From the NCBI GenBank assembly GCA_965207345.1, contig OZ242280.1, positions 1,302,001 through 1,366,000 on the forward strand: a stretch of 64,000 nucleotides of DNA, written 5' to 3'. The stretch comes from G965207345 sp965207345. Its GTDB lineage: Bacteria > Pseudomonadota > Gammaproteobacteria > PS1 > Pseudothioglobaceae. Positions 11,894 to 20,660 of this stretch are shown here, in pieces. The notes under the pieces were generated by a model. The model had not been told where the DNA came from. It did no database searches and worked only from the letters and a program-made list of their open reading frames with translations. Made by a program: the position numbers and the translations under genes. Position 1 is the stretch's first letter. Each line of letters begins with the position of its first letter.

Positions 11894-12990
11894 TTTTGCA
11901 TCTTCTACACTAAGTTATAGCGCAGATGTAGCAAGCCATAATCGCGATGTGGAAATTAGGATAACGGCAAATAATCACCCACAAGCAGTAATCAATCGTG
12001 GTGCTCTAAGAATATTTAGTGGCGTTGATACAGTTAATGTAGGTGTAGGCACAAATACCTTTACCTACACAGTTACTGCTGAAGATGGCACAACAAAAGA
12101 CTATATTCTCATTATTTCTCGCCAAGCTGAAGAACCAATTGCTAATGCTGGCTCCGACCAAAATGTATATTCAGGTGAGAGTGTAACATTGGACGGCTCA
12201 GCTAGTAGTGGTAATGAAGATGGCGATATTGAGCATTATGGCTGGATACAAATTAGGGGCACAACTGTAACCTTAAGTGATGCAGATACTGCTATTGCAA
12301 CCTTTATTGCACCAGATGTTGTTGATAATATTGTAACTGACATTTAGACTCTCAGTAACTAGCACTGCTGGTAGTATCCATAATGATGCGCTATTTATTG
12401 TCGTAAACCCAGCTTTAAGCTTTTCAGATATCATTGCTATCCAGACCTACACTGTAGGCAAAGAAATTACCTCCCTAACCTTGCCGGTAGCAACTGGTGG
12501 TCGTAGCCCATTAACTTACACTTTAGAGGGCTTACCAAATGGTTTGAGTTTTGATGCAAATAGTCGCATCCTAAGTGGCATTCCAACTCTTGCTGGCACT
12601 AGTAATGTAATATATACCGTAACAGATAGCGCAGATGCCACTAATACTTTAGAATTTGTAATAGGCATAACAGCAAATACCCCGCCAACCATCACAGGCA
12701 GTGCAACTCTAGATTATATTGAAAATAGTGATACCCCAGTAGCAACCTATAGTGCAGAAGATGCCCAAAATGATAATATTACTTGGTTTCTCGGTGGCGT
12801 GGATATGGCGTCATTTACTATAGATAGCAGTGGTGTATTGACTTTTAATAGCTCTCCTGATTTTGAGAATCCAGCAGATAGTGACGCAAATAATATCTAC
12901 GAAGTTACCCTTATAGCAACCGATGATAATACTATTGCACCAGCACCATCTACCCTAGATGTCCGTGTCACAATTACTGACCTAGATGAT
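5506..12990 (+). repeat. Large tandem duplication inside the giant gene, second copy shortened
   Basis: The module series starting near 5506 (Ig-like, short Ig, FN3, Calx-beta) recurs from about 10024 at an offset of roughly 4.52 kb. Bases 5811-6240 and 10341-10770 differ at only a handful of positions. Further on, the block starting at 8288 recurs at 11532, an offset of only 3.24 kb. The offset drop of about 1.28 kb equals the spacing of the two Calx-beta copies at about 6297 and 7575. The second copy therefore lacks one Calx-sandwich-cadherin-Ig unit, as expected from recombination between Calx repeats. The copied region runs on through PKD (8885/12130), putative-Ig (9170/12410) and cadherin (9436/12687) modules. 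Confidence 0.8.
11889..12347 (+). pseudogene. Giant surface protein, middle segment between two frameshifts
   Basis: This is not an independent gene. From 11889 the reading continues the cadherin-like beta sandwich left by the previous segment and runs into a PKD domain. It matches 8640-9090 of the upstream copy closely. The first ATG in this frame is at 11949, with no ribosome-binding site. It ends at TAG 12345-12347 because an extra T near 12334 (after ATTG) shifts the frame by +1 relative to the copy at about 9090; past that base, homology continues in a third frame. Either the indels are real decay or phase-variable sites, or they are consensus errors in a repeat-rich gene. Confidence 0.7.
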
Positions 12991-15900
12991 GCAGCCGTAC
13001 CCACTGCACCGACTAACTTGATGGCGCAAGGCGGCTTTGCGCAAGCCACACTGACTTGGACCAAACCAACAAGTGATGGTGGCGCGCCGATTACTGGATA
13101 TCAATATCACAGAACCCACAATAAAGGTATGTACGCCTCCACAGGTCCTCGTGCTTGGTATGACCTTCCAAACACCGATTCAGCCTCAACCAGTGCCGTT
13201 GTGACCAACAATACCGGCGGAAGCAGGACCAGGCTACCTGCTGTGTTAACCTACTTTGAGGTGCGTGCTGTAAATATCATTGGCAGCAGTCTGGCTTCAA
13301 ATGAAGCATCAGCAACAGTGCTAGCAGCACCAACTGCTCATGCTGGAAGTAATCAATCTGCAGTTGCTGGTGCACAAGTAATACTACCGGGCTCAGCTAC
13401 TGATACTGACGGTAGCACCATTGTTAGTTACAGCTGGACACAAACCGGTGGCACAAGTGTAACCTTAATTGATGCAGATACTGCTACTGCAACCTTCACT
13501 GCACCAGGTGTTGGCGCAGAGACTACCCTAGTATTTACACTCACAGTAACCGATAGTGATGGCGGTATTGGTAGTGATACAGTAGAGGTTGTAATAATGC
13601 CACTCATAGTAACATTCCCAGCACTTGGAGAATCAACAGTTGGTAATAGTGCTAGCGTTAAAATAACCTTTAGTACTGCAGTTAGTGGTTTAACCCAAGA
13701 TGATTTTGAGACAACTAATGCTAGTGTGGATAACATAACTGGTAGTGCTACAACCTATACCATTACCTACACTTCAACCTCAGTTGCCTCAGTAGAGCTT
13801 ACCCTTAAGGCAGACAGTGTTATTATAAGTAATAATGTCATGGGTCCTGCTATAAGCATTTCTTCTAGCGGAGAAGCAATTATGGCACAAGAGGAGAGCC
13901 TAGCAAGTCCACGCTTTAAATCTGATATGACTATAGAAGGTATCACCACTGCCCAGTTTGATAAGATGTTATTCAGACAAGGTATGGCAGATTTACTAGG
14001 CATTAATATTGATGATGTGCGCGTCCTTAGTATTAGCGCAGGCAGTGTAGTGGTTAATCTTGAAATAACAGCCCAAACTAATGAAGCACTTAGTATGCTT
14101 ATTGGAACCTATAATACTGCTAGAGCAGCAAGCGAAACACAGCTACTCGCTGCTACCAGGCAGCCAGAAGCAACTGGTGTTAGCACTACTGCGCCAGTAA
14201 CACCCAAGGTAGCAACCACACCTGTTGCACCAACCTTGGACGCGGCTCCAAGAGATAGCGGAGTAATCCTTTCTTGGAATACACCAGATGATGGCGGTGC
14301 TCCTATAACTGGTTATAAACTTGCTAGTAAAACAACTAATACTGATTTTAGTATTTTTAAACCTATTTTAGGAAGTAGCCTAGAGACGCTAGCATACACC
14401 GTTATGGGCTTAACCAATGGAGTAACCTATACCTTCAAAATTCTTGCTACAAACATTGCTGGAGATGGTGCAGAGTCAAATGAAGTATCTGCTGTGCCAG
14501 CAGTGAACATCCTACCAACCGCTCATGCTGGAGATAATCAATCTATAACTTCTGGTAAAACAGTAACACTAGATGGCAGTGGCAGTAGTGATGGAGACGG
14601 CACACCTCTAACTTATAACTGGTCACAAACCAGTGGCACTCCTACTGTAATGCTAACGAATGCTAATAGAGCTATTGCAACTTTCATTGCACCAGATGTT
14701 GACGCAGAGACTAAACTAGTATTTACACTTAGAGTAAGTGACAATATTGCAAGCGATAATGCTAGTGTAACCATTACTATCACGCCAGACTTAGCTATCA
14801 GCGAACAAGAGAGGGATTTACAAGCAACTTCTATTGCCCACCTCGTTGAGGTTATCACAGCAAAAAGTGCAGATATTATCACCTCAAGAATGAAAAAAGC
14901 CAGTAATAACAAAGGTGAAGCTGAGATTTTAGCAACTATCAATGGCAACAAAATGCACATCACAAAAGAAAATATTGCTAGGGCAGTAGAAAATGATATG
15001 CCAGGACTTGATATTATTGATTCTCTGTGTGGATTTTCTACTATGCAAGATGGTGCAGATGTAGCTTGTAATCCTTCTTGGAAGAGTGTTTTAGCTAAAA
15101 GTAGTTTTGCCTACACTGATAGTAGTAGTGCTGATACTAACTTTGCCCTGTGGGGAGAAGGCGATGTTGGTGGCTTCTCTGCTAAGCTAAAAGATGGTGG
15201 CTCTTATGATGGTGATTACAATGCTATCCATTTAGGTTTAGATTATAAAAATAGCAGTAGTCTAAAAGGTGTGATGTTATCTATTATAGATAGTGAGATT
15301 GACTATAAACTAAAAGGTGAGGATGATAAATCCACCCTAGATATTGATACTAAGAATATCAGCCCGTATATACAATGGAATAAAGGAGATGGTGTTAACC
15401 TTTGGGCTATGTTTGCTCTTGGCAGTGGTGATGTTAAGCTAAGCGGTAATGATAGAATAGGTAGCAGTGATTTAGAAACAAATGCACTAGCACTAGGTAT
15501 AGATAATGCGCTTGACTTGGATTTACCAAATGCACTAGCAATGACTTTCAAGAGTGACTTTAATTATTCTAGTGCTCAAGTAGATGGAGACGAAGATATA
15601 GCAGAACTTGATTCCAAGAACTGGCGCTTGCGTTTGGCACTAGATATAGCTTTTGAGAAACTACTTGCTCGTGGTAAATTATCACAACACCTTGAAATTG
15701 GTGCACGCGTGGACGGCGGTGATAGACAAGAAACACTAAGCGATAACAGTATTGGCAGAGGTATAGAACTTGCTGTTGGTGCAAAATATAGTGGCAATAA
15801 CGGCACAAAAGTAGAACTCTTTGCTAAGAGCTTAATTGCACATAGTAACAGGGGACAAGGAGAATATAACATCAGCTTAAACCTAAGTCATGCGAGTAAT

Positions 15901-16278
15901 AATGGTCAAAGAGGTTTACAACTCTCCCTACGTCCTGTGTGGGGCAAGAGTATTGATAAAGATACTTGGTCAAGTGAAAACTTACTAAAAGAAACTAAGG
16001 CTAAAGAGGACAGTGATAATACTAGTGGTAGCTTAAGTTATAAACCAGATAGCATTGCCTTTAGAATAGGTTATAACCTACGTCTCTCTGATATTGCTGG
16101 TTTGTTTAAGCCTTATAGTGAGTTTAATAGAAGCGATGATGATAGTCGCACTAATAAGATTGGTATTAGCTTTATTCCTCTTGAAGAATCTCTAGAACTA
16201 GAAGTGTTTAATAAGCAAAAGAGCAGTGCTAGCGATAAAGAAAATATCTGGATGCTCCAGGGCAAGTATGGATTTTAA
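12481..16278 (+). CDS. Giant surface protein, C-terminal part with autotransporter-like beta-barrel
   Basis: Third frame of the same gene; similarity to the upstream copy already resumes near 12335, so the TTG at 12481 is not a believable start. Modules in order: putative-Ig (to 12670), cadherin-like (12680-12990), FN3 (13000-13315), PKD (13325-13600), Ig-like (13605-13880), a domain resembling 810-1140 (13890-14190), FN3 (14210-14500), PKD (14510-14800), and a helical linker with a Cys pair (Cys codons near 15028 and 15067). From about 15095 to the end there are alternating amphipathic strands ending in Phe, the usual mark of outer-membrane barrels. The barrel probably anchors the passenger array in the outer membrane. 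With the two frameshifts upstream it would not be translated in frame with the first part. Confidence 0.8.
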   Translation: MPVATGGRSPLTYTLEGLPNGLSFDANSRILSGIPTLAGTSNVIYTVTDSADATNTLEFVIGITANTPPTITGSATLDYIENSDTPVATYSAEDAQNDNITWFLGGVDMASFTIDSSGVLTFNSSPDFENPADSDANNIYEVTLIATDDNTIAPAPSTLDVRVTITDLDDAAVPTAPTNLMAQGGFAQATLTWTKPTSDGGAPITGYQYHRTHNKGMYASTGPRAWYDLPNTDSASTSAVVTNNTGGSRTRLPAVLTYFEVRAVNIIGSSLASNEASATVLAAPTAHAGSNQSAVAGAQVILPGSATDTDGSTIVSYSWTQTGGTSVTLIDADTATATFTAPGVGAETTLVFTLTVTDSDGGIGSDTVEVVIMPLIVTFPALGESTVGNSASVKITFSTAVSGLTQDDFETTNASVDNITGSATTYTITYTSTSVASVELTLKADSVIISNNVMGPAISISSSGEAIMAQEESLASPRFKSDMTIEGITTAQFDKMLFRQGMADLLGINIDDVRVLSISAGSVVVNLEITAQTNEALSMLIGTYNTARAASETQLLAATRQPEATGVSTTAPVTPKVATTPVAPTLDAAPRDSGVILSWNTPDDGGAPITGYKLASKTTNTDFSIFKPILGSSLETLAYTVMGLTNGVTYTFKILATNIAGDGAESNEVSAVPAVNILPTAHAGDNQSITSGKTVTLDGSGSSDGDGTPLTYNWSQTSGTPTVMLTNANRAIATFIAPDVDAETKLVFTLRVSDNIASDNASVTITITPDLAISEQERDLQATSIAHLVEVITAKSADIITSRMKKASNNKGEAEILATINGNKMHITKENIARAVENDMPGLDIIDSLCGFSTMQDGADVACNPSWKSVLAKSSFAYTDSSSADTNFALWGEGDVGGFSAKLKDGGSYDGDYNAIHLGLDYKNSSSLKGVMLSIIDSEIDYKLKGEDDKSTLDIDTKNISPYIQWNKGDGVNLWAMFALGSGDVKLSGNDRIGSSDLETNALALGIDNALDLDLPNALAMTFKSDFNYSSAQVDGDEDIAELDSKNWRLRLALDIAFEKLLARGKLSQHLEIGARVDGGDRQETLSDNSIGRGIELAVGAKYSGNNGTKVELFAKSLIAHSNRGQGEYNISLNLSHASNNGQRGLQLSLRPVWGKSIDKDTWSSENLLKETKAKEDSDNTSGSLSYKPDSIAFRIGYNLRLSDIAGLFKPYSEFNRSDDDSRTNKIGISFIPLEESLELEVFNKQKSSASDKENIWMLQGKYGF

Positions 16279-16489
16279 AATACAGGATATATTTTAAGTA
16301 TTATATATTCTTTTAAAACTCAGTAAATAACACCATGATGTTTTTCATAACACTTATTGATTGAGTCTTTTTTGCTGAGTTTTTCTTGGGTTATAAGGTT
16401 TTTAATACAAGCTAATCTCAAGGCAACAATGCCCCTGCCCTGCTAACCTAGTGTAATAATTCTTTTTTAGAAAATACTTAAATTTAAAA

Positions 16490-18346
16490 ATGCTTACCTA
16501 TATTAAACACAAAGTTAAAGGTTTTTTGGCTTGGGTTATTGTAATTGTAATTGTTATTCCCTTTGCTTTATTTGGTATTGGCGAATATATAAATACCTCA
16601 GGTGATATTGTAGTGGCTGAGGTTGAAAATGAGGAAATTTTAAAAAGTGAATTTCTAAGAGAATTTGATATAAGAAAACGTGATTTGCAAGCACGGATTG
16701 GGGATCAGTATAATGATACGGTTGAGAAGTCACTAAAAGATGTTGTTATCAATACTTTAGTAAGAGAGCGCATTATGTCAAATTATGCAAAAAAACACTC
16801 TTTAACAACAACTAACGCTGAATTAAAATCTTATATTGCTAATTTAGACGTGTTTCACAGTGATGGCATCTTTTCTGTTAATCGTTATCGCCAAGTTTTA
16901 CGTTCATCAGGCATATCTGAATCTAGATTTGAAACACTAGAGCGTAAAAATCTAACAACTAGACAGTTTAGTAGTGATTTAACGCATTCCAGTTTTATTT
17001 CCCCCATACGTATAAACAATATATTAGCACTATTTAAAGAGCAAAGAAAAACTTCTTATTTGAAGTTAAATTTTAAGGATTATTTTTCTAAAATTTCTGT
17101 TAGTGATAAGGAAATAGAAAAATTTTATCGTGAAAATAAGGATATATTCATTGAGCCTAGAAAGGCAAAAGTAAGTTATCTTATATTGTCATTAGATGTG
17201 CTTGAGGAGCAAGTTAAAATTTCACAGGAAAAATTAGCAGAATTATACGAACAAGCAGAAGACTCAGAATCTCTCAGTGAAGAAGAACGTAGAGTAAAAC
17301 ATATTTTACTAGAAGACAAAAAACTTGCCGAAGAGTTATTGCTTAAATTAAAACGTGGTGCTTCTTTTGATGAGTTAGCCAGACAATATTCCAAAGATAC
17401 TGCTAGTAAAGATAAAGGTGGCGACTTAGGTTTTTTTGCTAGGGAGGTGATGATACCTAAGTTTGAGAAAGTTGTTTTTGCACTTTCTAAAGATGAAATA
17501 AGCCCCATCACTCAAACACGTTTTGGTTATCATATTATTAAATTATTAGACATTAAAGAAGAATCTAGCAGACCACTCAAAGAAGTTAGAGAAGAATTAG
17601 TCCAAAATTACAAGAATGCAAAAGCATTAGAAGAGTTATATAATGTAAGCGAATTATTAGCAGATGTTGCCTATGAAAATCAAGCATTAGAAGTATTAGC
17701 AGAACAATTTGATTTAAAAGTTATGACTACAGATTTTTTCTCAGAAGCGGATGTGGATAAAAAACCTATACTTTCTCAAAAATTTATCCAAGCAGCATTT
17801 TCTAATAATATTTATAAATTAGGTGAAAATAGCGATGTACTTGAGTTAAAACCAACTGAATTTACTGTGATACGTCTAATAGATAAACGTGAGCAATTAG
17901 AACAAACTCTAAAAGAATCTAAACCTAGGATTATCTCAATGCTCAAAGCAAAATTAGCAAGGAAGAAAGTTTTAGCTCAAATGAATATGATTAGAAAAAC
18001 CCTTAATGATGGGCAAATAGAGAAAGCGCAAACATTGATAGATAAAAATAACCTATCCTGGACAAAAGCAGATTGGATTAACAGAAAAACAGAGCCATTA
18101 AAATTATCTAATTTTGTATTTTCCCTAGCTAAACCCAAAAAACAAAAACCAACACTAGCACTAAATACCACAAAGGAGTCTGTGACTCTTGTCTATTTTG
18201 ATGATGTGCGTATTAATCCCAAGGATAGCGAAGATGATAAATATTTACAACTACTAAGATCAGCAGAAGGTGAAGCACTAAATACTAGTATCTTGCGTTT
18301 ACTAATAGATAGACAATCGTATGAAATCTTTAAAGACCGCCTTTAA
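16490..18346 (+). CDS. ppiD: PpiD-type periplasmic folding chaperone / peptidyl-prolyl isomerase
   Basis: The 618-residue protein has the PpiD layout: a short cytoplasmic N-terminus, one membrane anchor (about residues 12-32), a SurA-like N-terminal chaperone region (about 40-190), and one parvulin domain (about 268-353) with the GGDLGFF and FGYHIIK motifs. A C-terminal region follows. Length matches E. coli PpiD (623). It should sit in the inner membrane facing the periplasm and assist outer-membrane and secreted protein folding. The ATG follows an AT-rich stretch without a clear Shine-Dalgarno sequence. It lies 211 bp after the giant surface gene and looks monocistronic. Parvulin catalytic activity is weak or absent in some PpiD proteins, so chaperone function is the safer statement. 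Confidence 0.9.
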   Translation: MLTYIKHKVKGFLAWVIVIVIVIPFALFGIGEYINTSGDIVVAEVENEEILKSEFLREFDIRKRDLQARIGDQYNDTVEKSLKDVVINTLVRERIMSNYAKKHSLTTTNAELKSYIANLDVFHSDGIFSVNRYRQVLRSSGISESRFETLERKNLTTRQFSSDLTHSSFISPIRINNILALFKEQRKTSYLKLNFKDYFSKISVSDKEIEKFYRENKDIFIEPRKAKVSYLILSLDVLEEQVKISQEKLAELYEQAEDSESLSEEERRVKHILLEDKKLAEELLLKLKRGASFDELARQYSKDTASKDKGGDLGFFAREVMIPKFEKVVFALSKDEISPITQTRFGYHIIKLLDIKEESSRPLKEVREELVQNYKNAKALEELYNVSELLADVAYENQALEVLAEQFDLKVMTTDFFSEADVDKKPILSQKFIQAAFSNNIYKLGENSDVLELKPTEFTVIRLIDKREQLEQTLKESKPRIISMLKAKLARKKVLAQMNMIRKTLNDGQIEKAQTLIDKNNLSWTKADWINRKTEPLKLSNFVFSLAKPKKQKPTLALNTTKESVTLVYFDDVRINPKDSEDDKYLQLLRSAEGEALNTSILRLLIDRQSYEIFKDRL

Positions 18347-18428
18347 TTTTTCAGTGATGATAGATTCACCTAGATGAAACTGTGTATTAAAACTTTGAAA
18401 ACGCAGATGTTTTTATGTCTTCTTAGTT

Positions 18429-19109
18429 TTATTTATGCCAGATACTAAAAGTGTCAATCGTTTCTTTTGGAATTTTACATTGATTGATTTTTGCATTTTC
18501 GTCTGCATATCCTAAACTCATACCGCATAAAATTTTCATATCATCACTAATGCTTAATATTGAGCGCACAATATCTGGATAGTTTCCAAGTGCTGCTTGT
18601 GAGCAAGTTCTAAGGCCAAAATACTCTGCAAGCAACATAATATTTTGCATAAAAATACCTATATCAATGTGTGCACCTGATGTTAGACGCTTATCAATAT
18701 AAAAAATAAAACCAATGTCTGCACCAAAAAAATCATAATTACGCACTGCAAGTTTTGCAACGCCTTCCCAATCTATATGTTCTGTGCTAAATTGAATATT
18801 TTCTGCATGGTAAAGCGCTAAGCCAGAGTGATGTCGCCTTAGGGTGAATGGATCAAAAAAATTTGGTGGATAATAGTTATAATCTGGGTTTGCTTGTTGC
18901 CCTTGATAAATTGCCTCTTTCAGTGCATCTGATAATTTTTGTTTTGTTTTACCTGTAACAATATCAATATGCCACGGCTGCATATTACCGCCAGTAGCAC
19001 ACTGTCTAGCAATATCTATGATTCTATTCACTAAATCATGATCAACAGGTTTTTTTATAAAACGACGCGCTGATTTTCTTTGTGTAATAAGTGTAATTAA
19101 ATCTTTCAT
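18429..19109 (-). CDS. Nitroreductase family protein
   Basis: 226 residues. The N-terminal RKSARRF motif followed by a GGNMQPWH-type segment (around residues 40-47) is typical of the FMN-binding nitroreductase fold, as is the late segment near residues 165-185 containing LLAEYFGLRTC. Family members are FMN-dependent NAD(P)H oxidoreductases acting on nitroaromatics, quinones or enones; the substrate cannot be told from sequence. The gene stands alone, convergent with ppiD and divergent from metK, with about 390 bp before the metK start. The ATG at 19109 gives the expected family N-terminus. Confidence 0.85.
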   Translation of the reverse strand: MKDLITLITQRKSARRFIKKPVDHDLVNRIIDIARQCATGGNMQPWHIDIVTGKTKQKLSDALKEAIYQGQQANPDYNYYPPNFFDPFTLRRHHSGLALYHAENIQFSTEHIDWEGVAKLAVRNYDFFGADIGFIFYIDKRLTSGAHIDIGIFMQNIMLLAEYFGLRTCSQAALGNYPDIVRSILSISDDMKILCGMSLGYADENAKINQCKIPKETIDTFSIWHK

Positions 19110-19341
19110 GAACTGTTTTATAGTAAATTTATTTTTGCGCTATGTTAGCATTTATTATGTGGTGAAAATAGAAAAATAAAATTATAAAAATGTCATATAA
19201 TTTATTTAAAAATGTTAAAGACCCATCAAATTTAATACTTACTTATATTATATCTCTACTATATGCCTATTAAATGGGTAAAAATACTTCCAAATTGTGT
19301 TATTAAAAGTAGCGAATAAGGTGATTTTATTTTTAGAATAT

Positions 19342-19370
19342 TTGCAATCATAACCACTATATATTATAAT
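19342..19370 (+). promoter_or_regulatory. Sigma70-type promoter of metK-ahcY
   Basis: A perfect TATAAT lies at 19365-19370 and TTGCAA (4 of 6 matches to TTGACA) at 19342-19347, separated by exactly 17 bp. Predicted transcription start is near 19377, immediately before the riboswitch-like element and about 120 nt upstream of the metK ATG. Confidence 0.75.
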
Positions 19371-19375
19371 AGTTA

Positions 19376-19446
19376 CTGCGCTGATTTGTCCCGATTGCTA
19401 GCGTGATTTATAGAGTTTGTGGGTGAGTTTTAAGCTAAAGTGGGTG
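19376..19446 (+). promoter_or_regulatory. SAM-II-like (SAM-II/SAM-V class) riboswitch aptamer upstream of metK
   Basis: The leader begins GCGCTGATTT (19378-19387), continues with CCGATTGCTAGCG (19391-19403) and TGAT, and ends in AGCTAAAGTGGG (19433-19444). These are the conserved blocks of the SAM-II pseudoknot family in the right order. P1 can form between 19378-19382 and 19400-19404 (one G-U pair). The pseudoknot can form between CCC at 19390-19392 and GGG at 19442-19444. The segment between TGAT and AGCTAAA is longer than in the short SAM-II examples I remember. It starts about at the predicted transcription start and lies before a SAM synthetase gene, as a feedback sensor should. I recognised it by eye; a covariance search has not been run. 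Confidence 0.75.
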
Positions 19447-19452
19447 GCAATG

Positions 19453-19480
19453 AAAACCTGCTTTTTGAGGCGGGTTTTTT
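19453..19480 (+). terminator. Intrinsic terminator in the metK leader (riboswitch expression platform)
   Basis: AAAACCTGC (19453-19461) pairs with GCGGGTTTT (19470-19478) around an 8-nt loop, giving a 9-bp stem with one G-U pair, followed by a T run to 19480. It sits between the aptamer and the metK ATG at 19500, so it would stop transcription before metK. That suggests control by premature termination. No clear antiterminator pairing was found by eye. Confidence 0.75.
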
Positions 19481-19499
19481 ATTTTCTAAAAAATATAAC

Positions 19500-20660
19500 A
19501 TGATATTTACTTCTGAATCGGTTAGCCCCGGTCATCCTGATAAAATATGCGATCAAATCTCAGATGCAATTTTGGATGGGATTTTAACAAAAGACAAAAC
19601 AGCAAGAGTAGCAGTAGAAACTTTGGTAAAAGATAACAAGGTAGTATTAGCAGGCGAGATAAAAACTGATGTTGAAGTTGATTTTGAAGCCATTACTCGT
19701 GCTGTAATTGATGAAATTGGTTATAACGATGATAAATACGGCTTTAATAGTAACACTTGTGAAATTCAAAACTTAATAGGATGTCAATCACCTGATATTG
19801 CTAGAGGAGTGGATGCTCGTGTCAATAAAGCACAAGGCGCTGGTGATCAGGGTTTAATGTTTGGTTTCGCTTGTGACGAAACTGCTGAGTTAATGCCAGC
19901 ACCGATTATGCTAGCGCATCAGCTAGTTAGAAAACAAGCAGATTTACGCAAAAAGAAAATCCTTTCTTGGCTTCGCCCCGATGCTAAGAGTCAGGTGAGT
20001 TGTCGTTATGAAAATGGCTCTATTGTTGGCATTGAAAGTGTTGTCTTTTCCACACAACATGACGAGGATATTACGCAAAATATGCTAGAAGATGCGGTAA
20101 TAGAAGAAATTATCAAACCAACTCTGCCAAATGCATGGATCAGTGCACAAACTAAGTTTTATATTAATCCAACAGGAAAATTTGTTATTGGCGGGCCTAT
20201 GGGCGATGCTGGACTAACAGGCAGAAAAATTATTGTAGATACCTATGGCGGTATGGCAAGACATGGTGGTGGTGCTTTTTCTGGTAAAGACCCATCAAAA
20301 GTAGATAGAAGTGCTACTTATGCTGCGCGCTATGTGGCGAAAAATATTGTTGCTGCTGGATTAGCAAAAAAATGTGAAATACAGCTTGCTTATGCTATCG
20401 GTGTTGCAGAACCCATTAGTATTAGTATTAATACTTTTACTAATGCTTATTTGGATGATGAAATAATGGTTAATCTTATCAGAAAATATTTTCATCTAAG
20501 CCCAGAAGGTATTATCAATATGTTAGATCTAGCACGCCCTATTTACAAACAAACAGCGTGTTATGGCCACTTTGGCCGTAGTGAACCTGATATAAGTTGG
20601 GAGCGAGTAGATAAAGCGCATTTATTAAAAAATACACTAAAAGAGTCAAAACTATGCTAG
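19500..20660 (+). CDS. metK: S-adenosylmethionine synthetase
   Basis: Makes SAM from methionine and ATP in the cytoplasm. The chosen ATG gives MIFTSESVSPGHPDK, the normal MetK N-terminus, and 386 residues. A longer frame starting with GTG at 19440 would translate the riboswitch and terminator and is rejected. Signatures include GHPDK near the start, GAGDQGLMFG (ATP binding), and GGGAFSGKDPSKVDRS. No Shine-Dalgarno motif precedes the ATG; the 19 bases after the terminator are nearly all A and T. The stop overlaps the ahcY start by 7 nt, so the two are translationally coupled. Regulation is probably by SAM through the leader. Confidence 0.97.
   Translation: MIFTSESVSPGHPDKICDQISDAILDGILTKDKTARVAVETLVKDNKVVLAGEIKTDVEVDFEAITRAVIDEIGYNDDKYGFNSNTCEIQNLIGCQSPDIARGVDARVNKAQGAGDQGLMFGFACDETAELMPAPIMLAHQLVRKQADLRKKKILSWLRPDAKSQVSCRYENGSIVGIESVVFSTQHDEDITQNMLEDAVIEEIIKPTLPNAWISAQTKFYINPTGKFVIGGPMGDAGLTGRKIIVDTYGGMARHGGGAFSGKDPSKVDRSATYAARYVAKNIVAAGLAKKCEIQLAYAIGVAEPISISINTFTNAYLDDEIMVNLIRKYFHLSPEGIINMLDLARPIYKQTACYGHFGRSEPDISWERVDKAHLLKNTLKESKLC

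Noticed and set aside
15569..15872. Minus-strand frames within the barrel-coding region
   Set aside because: Antisense to a well-supported coding region, with no ribosome-binding site or recognisable product.
16315..16383. 9-bp inverted repeat AAAACTCAG/CTGAGTTTT after the giant gene, possible terminator
   Set aside because: The loop is 51 nt and the T run is part of the stem; not a convincing intrinsic terminator.
19440..19499. A 20-codon N-terminal extension of MetK starting at GTG 19440
   Set aside because: It would translate the riboswitch 3' strand and the terminator, and the family N-terminus begins at the ATG at 19500.
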